From: Candidatus Bathyarchaeota archaeon
Lineage (GTDB): Archaea; Thermoproteota; Bathyarchaeia; Bathyarchaeales; Bathycorpusculaceae
Length of the DNA stretch: 15,857 bases
Reading direction: 5' to 3'
Assembly (NCBI GenBank): GCA_030627225.1
Contig: DAOUSM010000004.1
Location: 1-15,857 of the forward strand
Numbering within the stretch: position 1 is the first letter of the stretch; the number at the start of each line of letters is the position of its first letter. Shown piece after piece: positions 6,528-12,743 of the stretch. Position numbers and translations under genes: made by a program. The notes under the pieces are model-generated. The model saw only the letters and a program-made list of their open reading frames with translations, had not been told where the DNA came from and did no database searches.

Positions 6528-6803
6528 ATGTCCATTGAAATTCGTCACATCACGGTTCACAAGGTGATAACAGCGAAGAAAGAGGCAACGGTGGAGGACG
6601 CATGAGATAGGATGTTTAGTCATAGTGGAGAATGGAAAGCCCGTAGGAATAATTACAGAGAGAGACCTTTTGAAGAGAGTGTTAGCTAAATCAAAAGAAC
6701 TTAGAAACATGAATGTTATGGAAATAATGTCAAAGCCCCTCATATCTATAGCAAGAATGAAGAGCTGGAAAAGCACGGAGTAGAATCATCGTGGCTCGCT
6801 TAA
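6528..6803 (+). pseudogene. Decayed CBS-domain gene
   Basis: The frame from ATG 6528 gives MSIEI...VITAKKEATVEDA and stops at TGA 6603. The reading resumes one base out of frame at 6607 as IGCLVIVENGKPVG, then IITERDLLKRVLAKSKEL and VMEIMSKPLISI, and stops at TAG 6781. A second shift near 6750 restores NEELEK, then VARL, before TAA 6801. These pieces match the intact CBS protein at 6907-7329 in order (e.g. VITLPADASAYDA, IGCLVVLHNN, GILTERDLLERVLEKC, ISEIMTKHVIV). Several residues equivalent to VKLMNKNK are missing at the first break. It is therefore a paralogue inactivated by a small deletion and frameshifts, with most of its second CBS repeat unrecognisable; faint similarity may continue to about 6890. 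Confidence 0.75.
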
Positions 6804-6906
6804 ACGGGGACTTGTTTTGATGTGGTCGAGAAAGGATGCTTGAAACAATATTTGAAATTCATAATATTTTTCTACACCCTCCTGAAATTGTAGGTTGAGA
6901 TTAACA

Positions 6907-7329
6907 ATGAAAATTGAGAAATTGATGACTAAAAACGTCATTACCTTGCCAGCAGACGCCTCAGCCTACGATGCTGTGAAGCTTATGAATAAGAATAAAA
7001 TTGGTTGTTTAGTCGTTTTGCACAATAACCTCGTTGTTGGGATTTTGACTGAAAGGGATTTGCTTGAGAGAGTTTTAGAGAAGTGCAGAAACCCCAAGGA
7101 AACCAGGATTTCAGAAATAATGACTAAACACGTTATTGTGGGAAAGCCAGATATGGAGCACATCGAAGCCACAAAGGTTATGTTCAAAAACAAAGTCAAG
7201 AAACTACCCATAATAGAGGGAAACCAACTAGTTGGCATAGTTACCCTAACGGACATAGCCCGCGCCACAAGCATAGACAAAAAAACCATAGAACTTATCC
7301 AAAAACTCTCCAATATGCACATGCTCTAA
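6907..7329 (+). CDS. Tandem CBS-domain protein
   Basis: 140 residues made almost entirely of two CBS repeats (about 4-60 and 70-127), i.e. one Bateman module. Each repeat shows the familiar pattern: KLMTKNVITLPADASAYDAV, then GCLVVL and VGILTERDLLERVL; EIMTKHVIVGKPDMEHIEAT, then KLPIIEGNQLVGIVTLTDIA. Such stand-alone pairs bind adenine nucleotides or related ligands in the cytosol and act as sensors on partner proteins; the partner is unknown here. An in-frame TTG at 6895 would add four residues, but the ATG at 6907 gives the normal CBS start (MKIEKLMTKNVIT). A decayed paralogue lies directly upstream, so this is the surviving copy of a tandem duplication. Confidence 0.88.
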   Translation: MKIEKLMTKNVITLPADASAYDAVKLMNKNKIGCLVVLHNNLVVGILTERDLLERVLEKCRNPKETRISEIMTKHVIVGKPDMEHIEATKVMFKNKVKKLPIIEGNQLVGIVTLTDIARATSIDKKTIELIQKLSNMHML

Positions 7330-7402
7330 GCCCTAAATAAATAATAAGAAAATTTTCGCGTTTTCTGTTAAGAGACATTAAAGGAACAAAATTGGATGCT
7401 AG

Positions 7403-7426
7403 CCCGGTTTAGGTTCAAATACCGGG
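7403..7426. repeat. GC-rich stem-loop between convergent genes
   Basis: CCCGGT (7403-7408) and ACCGGG (7421-7426) form a perfect 6-bp stem around a 12-base loop containing GGTTCAAAT, reminiscent of a tRNA T-loop. It lies in the 203-base gap between the CBS gene and the convergent TIM-barrel gene. It may be a structured 3' end, although no U-run follows, or part of a degenerate tRNA-end copy (see findings). Confidence 0.4.
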
Positions 7427-7532
7427 TTTAAAATATCGGTGTTAAGACGCGTTTTCTATTTGTAAATTCTCTTTAAGGTTTATTATTAATAAGAATCAAA
7501 TATGAAACGATAAAAAAGCAAGAAAGCAATTA

Positions 7533-8669
7533 TTAAAGCGAAAATTCCATTTTAAGAAATGCCACGTTTTCATTAATTGGGATTCCTTTACTGTTTAGAA
7601 TTTCTTGCATCCCTAAACCGCTTTCTCTTATAAACCAATTAGAATTTCCATCGGGAGAAGTCATATTATAGATTAAACCCCAATCTTGATTGTCTTGAGT
7701 AGGCATATCCCATAAACCAAAATAGCCCCATTCCTTAATGTTATGTTTGTAAAGCATCTTGACCATTTCTTTAATCAACCTTCTTTTTTCAGTTTCATTA
7801 CTTGCGTATGCTTGAGCTTCACTTACCTTTTGGAAACCCCATTCGGAAACGAAAATTTTCCCATTAACTAAATTTTTCTCACATACTTTCCGATAATGAT
7901 TAAGGTAGGGTTTAAAGGCATCTTCATTAATTGTGTTTTTTCCATGTGGATAATAGCTTATTCCATATCCATCAATTGCCAAAATGTCATAAGGCAAAAT
8001 GTATTTTCCCCCCAATTGAAATTCAACCATATCATCAGTCATAAAGACCTTTCTTAAAGGGTCATTGTTTTTTAGAACATAAACAAACTCTTGTAAATAG
8101 GTTTTATAATTTGGATGCAAAATCCTCTCTTCCATATCAGTTTTATTAAAATAAGGATACATGAGAAAATAGCTTTTAACATCACCAAAATCTCTTGTTA
8201 TATCAGTAATGTTTTTCAAATAATCCTTAAAGGCTAAAAATTGAGTCTCATTATAAGGAAAATCTCCATCCCAATAACCATCGGGAGTAAAGTCGGGAGT
8301 ATATTTATAGGTCTTATCCCGCCAAACAATCATAAGATTAACATCAAACCCCATATCCCTTGTTACATTCAAAACATCATCTAAAGAACCCTCATCATAC
8401 AACAACGAAACATCAAAAACCGTTACAGACTTAAAACCCATTTCTTTAGCACATTCTAACATTTTAGGCAAATCCGTTAAATTCCCAACATTATTTGAGA
8501 ACATCCCCGACATATTTTGCCATGATATAGGATAAATGCATATTGAGGCCTTAATTCGAGAACCATCGAAAATGAGAGGGGTTTGCATTGAATAAAAGTA
8601 AACAATAATAGAAATTAAAAGTATGCAGATAATAACCGTGATAATAACCGTAATTAATTTGATTTCCAA
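7533..8669 (-). CDS. Membrane-anchored TIM-barrel protein, glycoside-hydrolase-like
   Basis: 378 residues. A hydrophobic segment (about 6-26) acts as a signal anchor, placing the rest outside the cell, in line with eight Asn-x-Ser/Thr sequons (N52, N63, N101, N140, N153, N175, N291, N335). The body alternates strands and helices as in GH-A clan glycosidases: MGFKSVTVFDV (77-87), FDVNLMIVWRDKTY (108-121), YDILAIDGYGISYYP (227-241), KIFVSEWGFQ (271-280; E276 as candidate nucleophile on strand 7) and EWGYFGLWDMP (313-323, strand 8). The usual Asn-Glu proton-donor pair on strand 4 is not evident; that region reads SYFLMYPYFN (166-175). It may be a binding protein, or the donor lies elsewhere. The AT-rich codons differ from neighbouring genes. 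Its start overlaps the upstream membrane gene by 16 bases, so the two are probably co-translated. Confidence 0.65.
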   Translation of the reverse strand: MEIKLITVIITVIICILLISIIVYFYSMQTPLIFDGSRIKASICIYPISWQNMSGMFSNNVGNLTDLPKMLECAKEMGFKSVTVFDVSLLYDEGSLDDVLNVTRDMGFDVNLMIVWRDKTYKYTPDFTPDGYWDGDFPYNETQFLAFKDYLKNITDITRDFGDVKSYFLMYPYFNKTDMEERILHPNYKTYLQEFVYVLKNNDPLRKVFMTDDMVEFQLGGKYILPYDILAIDGYGISYYPHGKNTINEDAFKPYLNHYRKVCEKNLVNGKIFVSEWGFQKVSEAQAYASNETEKRRLIKEMVKMLYKHNIKEWGYFGLWDMPTQDNQDWGLIYNMTSPDGNSNWFIRESGLGMQEILNSKGIPINENVAFLKMEFSL

Positions 8670-8941
8670 TTTTCTTTTTCCCTTTTCCCAAACATTTTAA
8701 GAGAAATATAAATTGTAATAATCAACCAAGGAACACCTAGCCATGGATAGTACATCAAAGCTGCTATGGGAGCCATTAGGATTATGTATGGTAAGTCACT
8801 AATAAGTCTCTGTGTGATATTTGTGATGCCTGAAAGTTCTGCAACTCGTATGAGCCAAAATAATAGTGTCCATTGTGGTATGGTTAGCCACGAAATGTAT
8901 CCCAACCATTTAAGCCATTTTTGCATTTTCTCTTTCTCCAT
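8654..8941 (-). CDS. Small membrane protein of unknown function
   Basis: 95 residues with a short charged N-terminus (MEKEKMQKWLKW), about three hydrophobic segments (roughly 13-31, 46-62 and 66-82) and a basic tail (KMFGKREKENWKSN). No family is recognised. It is the first gene of a two-gene unit: its last 16 bases overlap the start of the TIM-barrel gene in another frame, a strong sign of translational coupling. No ribosome site precedes the ATG at 8941, while a TATA-like TTTTTATCC lies about 20-28 bases before it (8959-8968), so the message may be leaderless. Like its partner it is AT-rich. Confidence 0.6.
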   Translation of the reverse strand: MEKEKMQKWLKWLGYISWLTIPQWTLLFWLIRVAELSGITNITQRLISDLPYIILMAPIAALMYYPWLGVPWLIITIYISLKMFGKREKENWKSN

Positions 8942-9104
8942 TTTAATATTAGAAAGAAGGGATAAAAAGAATGTCTATGCAACCAATTTCTTGATGATAA
9001 TACCCCCTTTACGTGTATACCATTACGATGCTATAAAAACTTACTACGAAAAAAGCTCTGCAAAGACAGATGGGAGTTCGAGACAATGCTTGACGGCAGT
9101 TTTT

Positions 9105-9132
9105 TGGTAGCCCGGGAAGGATTCGAACTTCC
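9105..9132 (-). other. 3' tRNA fragment (T-arm, acceptor strand, CCA), possible attachment site
   Basis: The minus strand reads GGAAG-TTCGAAT-CCTTC, then CCGGGCT-A-CCA. This is the T-arm with its invariant TTCRANY loop, the 3' acceptor strand, an A discriminator and an encoded CCA, in exact tRNA order and spacing. The T-stem has one A-C mismatch. The matching 5' acceptor strand AGCCCGG, D-arm and anticodon arm are not found upstream on the minus strand (9133-9260), so this is not a whole tRNA gene. Such 3' tRNA ends are what integrative elements leave at their attachment sites. The remaining 8942-9104 stretch carries only TATA-like sequence for the 95-codon gene. Confidence 0.6.
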
Positions 9133-9308
9133 ATTTTACATGGCTTAAAAATTTTCCATGAGGTATCTTCGTGTTCTATTAATAATGGTTAAATGACCAA
9201 CCTTTTTACAAAACAGAAGCCGTATGCTGGGCAAGGTTTACTTTTGGGGTTAGAATGTGCATTTTAAGCACCTAAATTGGAAAATGGCAAAAATAATGAA
9301 AGTTACGG

Positions 9309-9341
9309 CTTGTGACTGGTGCTTCGTAGATGTGTCACAAG
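9309..9341. repeat. 8-bp inverted repeat
   Basis: CTTGTGAC (9309-9316) and GTCACAAG (9334-9341) are perfect reverse complements separated by 17 bases, about 100 bases beyond the 3' end of the AOR gene. It could be an operator, a transcript 3'-end hairpin or an element end. The rest of 9133-9437 is AT-rich with a weak 68-codon plus-strand frame that I do not accept as a gene. Confidence 0.45.
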
Positions 9342-9437
9342 AATCTTTGAACGAGAGTAGGTTTGTAGTTGAAAGGATTGAGCGAAAGTTCTTAAATATC
9401 ATGTTCAGAAGAATAAAGGCGAATAATGTGTATAAGT

Positions 9438-11306
9438 TTACCTTATTATACCGGTTTTCCTAAGTTTCCTTTCAACGCTCTCCAATCTAAGTTTTCGCAA
9501 AGTCTCTGGTTTCGGCACACCATTGTCGTCCCAGCCAACCAGCCTATAATATTCTTGCTTGTCCTGCTCAAAGCGGTCTCTATCAAGAGTTTTGCCTTTG
9601 TAAGGACCTGAAGGCAGGGGTTCCCAAAATCTAGATGGGTTATCGTCATCTATTTTTGGCTTCCATTGAACATCCGGTCCACCTAAAAGAAGCATAGCTC
9701 TCTGTATCTGCAGTATTCTAAGAGCCTTCTCTTCATACCATTCTTCTTTTGTGAGCCTCCATCCCGCTATAGCCTCATAGAACTGCAAGATTTCTGTATC
9801 TTCAATAGCGAATGTTGCGAAGTTGCAGTAAATTGCCGAGTCGGCTAGAACTGCGGAGGCTTCACCGCTTCCATATTCCTCGAGAGAGGCTAATGAAGTG
9901 TGGTCTCCAGCTTGAACTGAGCAGGCATAGGATATGTTTTCTGCGAAGTCTTTGCCGCTTCTAAGTCCATGGGCGCCGATTGCTACGCCTTTTTCGTGGA
10001 CAACAAATTGAAGCAGATTCATTCCTTTCATTTCGCCAAGTTTTAGGGCCGCCCTATACACTCCTTCGGCCAGTATGTTGCCTATTCCTTTTCTATAGGC
10101 TACTTTTTCAGCTAAGGCGGTGAAAGCCTCCGTGTTTCCCCATTTAAGTTCTAGACCCTCTAGCTCCTCCTTTGTTAATATTCCCTTCTGATATAGTTCC
10201 GCTGCGAATCCTAGGACTGCTCCACCTTGTATTCCACAAAGGCCCAACTCGTTGCTGATGTGCGATATGTAGATGTTTTCTTCAGGCTTGAATATTCCGA
10301 GATTCGCGCCTAGATAGGCTTCAAGTTCGTAATCTGGATTGTCGCATATTGCTCCTTTAAATTTTCCAGTTTTAAGGACGGCAAGTTTTAGGCATGTTAC
10401 TGGACAGCCGAAGTCTCCCCAATATTTTTTTATCCAGTATTTATCGAATTCTTCTCCTTTGAAGCTTTCCATGTCGTGCCATTCTTCTTGCCAATTTCTG
10501 ATAGGCTCTGAACTGGTTTCAGCCCCGAAGTGATAGCCTCCCCTTCCTGTCCCCCAACGCCTAAAATTTTCTATCTCAATATTCCTCCTTGAGAATTCAT
10601 TAAATAGGTGAACAGTCTCATCCCTATCATACACTTCTGGTAGTGGACCAAAACCCTTCACCACTATCGCCTTTAAATTCTTGGAGCCCATTACCCCGCC
10701 GTATCCGCCGTATCCTGCTCCATGCGCATATTTAGCGACTACAGCTGCAACTCTTGTTTTGTTTTCGCCTGCTGGCCCGATATATAGGATTGAGGGGTCC
10801 TTTACTTCTCCATAATTCGGCCTAATCACCTTAATATCTTCAATTGACTTTTCGACTAGGAATTTTAGGGTTTCCCTAGCTTTTTTGCCCCATATTGGCA
10901 TAGCGTCTTTGATTTCGATTTGGCTGTCGCATATGAAAATGTAGCTTGGTTTTTCGGCTATTCCAGTTATTATTAGACCGTCGTATCCAGCGCACTTTAA
11001 GTCTACGCCGAACTCGCCCGCGATAGTCGACCCTATCATTCCATTGCTTTGCGGGGACTTCCCCGAAATACATACCTTTGTTCCTGGAATAAAGCCTGTC
11101 AATGGGCCAGTAAGCACTAGCAGAATGTTTTCTAGAGCGAAAGGGTCAATAGTTTCCCATTTTTCGCCTAGCCTATCCCAAAGTATTTTTGCAGCTAGGC
11201 CTCTTCCACCGATATAGTTGCGTAGAATCTCGTCTGGAAACCGAGTTTCCTTAATGTTTTCGCTTGAAAGGTCTATTTCTAAAAATTTTCCTGCATACCC
11301 TCTCAT
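9438..11306 (-). CDS. aor: Aldehyde:ferredoxin oxidoreductase family, tungsten-pterin enzyme
   Basis: 622 residues, full length for the AOR family (about 605-620). Enzymes of this family oxidise aldehydes or related substrates to acids at a tungsten bis-pterin centre and pass electrons through one [4Fe-4S] cluster to ferredoxin, in the cytosol. N-terminal domain: GYAGKFLEIDLSS (3-15), YIGGRGLAAKILWDRL (31-46), LTGPLTGFIPGTKVCISGKS (65-84), then GAGYGGYGGVMGSKNLKAIVV (197-217, pterin-binding). The cluster motif, normally CxxCxxxC plus a distal Cys, reads D298-x2-C301-x3-C305 with C494, so the first Cys is Asp. The first DxxGLC pterin motif is N352-E-L-G-L-C. The substrate is unknown. ATG at 11306, with GAGG about 10 bases upstream; the start overlaps the ferredoxin gene's stop as ATGA, so the two are one transcript. 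Confidence 0.92.
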   Translation of the reverse strand: MRGYAGKFLEIDLSSENIKETRFPDEILRNYIGGRGLAAKILWDRLGEKWETIDPFALENILLVLTGPLTGFIPGTKVCISGKSPQSNGMIGSTIAGEFGVDLKCAGYDGLIITGIAEKPSYIFICDSQIEIKDAMPIWGKKARETLKFLVEKSIEDIKVIRPNYGEVKDPSILYIGPAGENKTRVAAVVAKYAHGAGYGGYGGVMGSKNLKAIVVKGFGPLPEVYDRDETVHLFNEFSRRNIEIENFRRWGTGRGGYHFGAETSSEPIRNWQEEWHDMESFKGEEFDKYWIKKYWGDFGCPVTCLKLAVLKTGKFKGAICDNPDYELEAYLGANLGIFKPEENIYISHISNELGLCGIQGGAVLGFAAELYQKGILTKEELEGLELKWGNTEAFTALAEKVAYRKGIGNILAEGVYRAALKLGEMKGMNLLQFVVHEKGVAIGAHGLRSGKDFAENISYACSVQAGDHTSLASLEEYGSGEASAVLADSAIYCNFATFAIEDTEILQFYEAIAGWRLTKEEWYEEKALRILQIQRAMLLLGGPDVQWKPKIDDDNPSRFWEPLPSGPYKGKTLDRDRFEQDKQEYYRLVGWDDNGVPKPETLRKLRLESVERKLRKTGIIR

Positions 11307-11839
11307 TGGCTCAGAACCTCCTTAGCTATTTCTTCTCCTAAAATCTTCCTTGCTGTTTCAATCGTCAACTTCTTCGGAGTTTTCGCAGAGACCTTATAGG
11401 AAACCCTTTCACTTCTAAATGTAATCTTTAGCGTGTTCCATTTTCCTTCTCGGCATGTTTCAACACATTTTGGATTTCCATCACATAAATCACATAGGAC
11501 GATATGGTTTTTCTCCGGATGCATGTGTGGAACCTTCCCGGGGCAAACGTTTACGCATAGACCGCATGCAGAACACTTTGAAACATCAATGTTCACGGCT
11601 CCTGTCTTATCGTTGATGGATAATGCACCGGTTGGACAAGCATTAACACATGGATAGTCCTCACATTGAAAGCATAAATGCGGAATCTCAACGCCCGGAA
11701 CAAACATAAAAATCCTTATTCTCGAGGCTTCAGGCCAAATCCTACCCTCATGATGTAACGAGCACGCAATTTCACACCTTCTACAACCGCTGCAACTCTC
11801 ATAATTCCGTTCAATCCAAATTTTGCTATTCTGACTCAT
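11303..11839 (-). CDS. Four-cluster [4Fe-4S] ferredoxin-like electron-transfer subunit
   Basis: 178 residues with sixteen motif cysteines in four groups: C16-C19-C22-C26, C56-C59-C64-C68, C89-C92-C95-C99 and C116-C119-C125-C129. Each can ligate one [4Fe-4S] cluster. The layout is that of the DmsB/HycB/CooF family of iron-sulfur subunits. The last 45 residues are basic and Cys-free. It lies directly upstream of the AOR gene with a 4-base ATGA overlap, so it is very probably that enzyme's partner, comparable to WOR5-S of Pyrococcus or AorA of Aromatoleum. No twin-arginine signal or membrane segment is seen, so it is cytosolic. The ATG at 11839 has only GGTG some 7-10 bases before it. It is divergent from the proteasome gene. 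Confidence 0.9.
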   Translation of the reverse strand: MSQNSKIWIERNYESCSGCRRCEIACSLHHEGRIWPEASRIRIFMFVPGVEIPHLCFQCEDYPCVNACPTGALSINDKTGAVNIDVSKCSACGLCVNVCPGKVPHMHPEKNHIVLCDLCDGNPKCVETCREGKWNTLKITFRSERVSYKVSAKTPKKLTIETARKILGEEIAKEVLSQ

Positions 11840-11850
11840 CTAATAGCACC

Positions 11851-11872
11851 ACTTATAACACGTGATTTTAAT
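11851..11872 (-). promoter_or_regulatory. Promoter region of the ferredoxin/AOR unit
   Basis: The minus strand has ATTTTAAT (about 11864-11872) and GTTATAAGT (11851-11859) upstream of the ATG at 11839. The first has the right spacing for a nearly leaderless transcript; the second is too close for this ATG. CACGTG lies between them. The assignment is tentative. Confidence 0.35.
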
Positions 11873-12002
11873 GTTCACTCAATAAGTTTTCAGCTATAAG
11901 AATTTTGATGCCAAACAGCTGGGCTTCCGAAACTTAAAACCATACACAAGCAAGAAAAAGAAAAAAGGGGAGTTTGCGGGAGAAATCGCCACTTGGAACC
12001 GT

Positions 12003-12016
12003 AATATTAATAAACT
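12003..12016 (+). promoter_or_regulatory. TATA-like element upstream of psmB
   Basis: TAATATTAATAAAC lies about 76-89 bases before the psmB ATG, implying a leader of about 50 bases. It is the core of a 17-base sequence, AACCGTAATATTAATAA (11997-12013), found again at 5786-5802. Closer to the gene no better TATA is apparent. Confidence 0.35.
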
Positions 12017-12077
12017 TCGGGTTGTGATTACATGGTGCTATTTACTAGCAAACTAATCTCGTGGCATGTTCAGTTTT

Positions 12078-12082
12078 AGGAG
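12078..12082 (+). promoter_or_regulatory. Ribosome binding site deciding the psmB start
   Basis: AGGAG sits 9 bases before the ATG at 12092. Another ATG at 12087 in a different frame reads only ATG-AAA-TGA and is too close to the site, so 12092 is the start. Confidence 0.7.
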
Positions 12083-12091
12083 AAAAATGAA

Positions 12092-12730
12092 ATGATAAAC
12101 AAGGATACAGTCAATCGGTTAGTGTTAAAGGGAACAACGACTATAGGTGTCGTATGTAAAGACGGTGTGATATTAGCTTCAGACACCCGTGTAACTATGG
12201 GATTCTATGTAGCCCACAAACATGGGAAAAAGATATACAAAATAGATGATCACTTGGCTATGACCATTGCTGGAACCGTTGCAGATGCACAGAGAACCGT
12301 GGACGTATTAACGGCGAACGCGCAGCTTTATAAGCTTGAAAAAGACAGACCCATGCCCGTGAGCTCTGCAGCAAGGCTTATCGCCAACCTTTTATTTTCA
12401 GCCAGATATGCACCGCTGGTTACCCACGTTTTAATCAGCGGTGTGGATGACACTGGTCCACACGTTTATTCATTGGACCCCTTGGGCAGCTTAACAGAGG
12501 AAAAATGCGTTGCTACTGGTTCTGGGTCGCCAATAGCCTACGGTATTCTAGAAGACAGATACAAAGAGGACATGTCTGTTGGAGAGCTTCTGCCAGTGAT
12601 TGTTAAGGCTGTGGGCTCTGCTATGAAGAGAGATGCTGCAAGCGGAGACAGTTTTAATGTAGCGGTAATAGATGAAAAGGGCTATCGGGAATTAACAGAG
12701 GATGATAAGAAGCAGCTTCTAGCAAACTGA
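12092..12730 (+). CDS. psmB: Proteasome beta subunit precursor
   Basis: 212 residues. It forms the catalytic beta rings of the archaeal 20S proteasome, an N-terminal threonine protease in the cytosol. The short propeptide MINKDTVNRLVLKG ends at Gly14; autocleavage exposes Thr15 (mature Thr1) in G|TTTIG. The catalytic set is present: D31 (mature Asp17, in SDTR) and K47 (mature Lys33, in GKKIYKI). The later conserved GSGSPIAYGILE (143-154) and ASGDSFNVAVID are also present, the latter carrying the Asp166/Ser169 equivalents. The start is fixed by AGGAG nine bases upstream. The aCPSF1/FttA gene follows after 13 bases, and the two are likely one transcript. The alpha subunit is not in the window. 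Confidence 0.97.
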   Translation: MINKDTVNRLVLKGTTTIGVVCKDGVILASDTRVTMGFYVAHKHGKKIYKIDDHLAMTIAGTVADAQRTVDVLTANAQLYKLEKDRPMPVSSAARLIANLLFSARYAPLVTHVLISGVDDTGPHVYSLDPLGSLTEEKCVATGSGSPIAYGILEDRYKEDMSVGELLPVIVKAVGSAMKRDAASGDSFNVAVIDEKGYRELTEDDKKQLLAN

Positions 12731-12743
12731 GGAAGTTTAAACC

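Noticed and set aside
6516..6776. 86-codon minus-strand frame
   Set aside because: Antisense of the CBS pseudogene, whose plus-strand reading matches a known family.
9257..9463. 68-codon plus-strand frame starting at GTG
   Set aside because: No ribosome site, no recognisable motif, spans the inverted repeat at 9309-9341 and overlaps the end of the AOR gene antisense; probably chance.
12087..12095. ATG-AAA-TGA mini-ORF overlapping the psmB start
   Set aside because: Only 4 bases from the ribosome site and two codons long; likely incidental.
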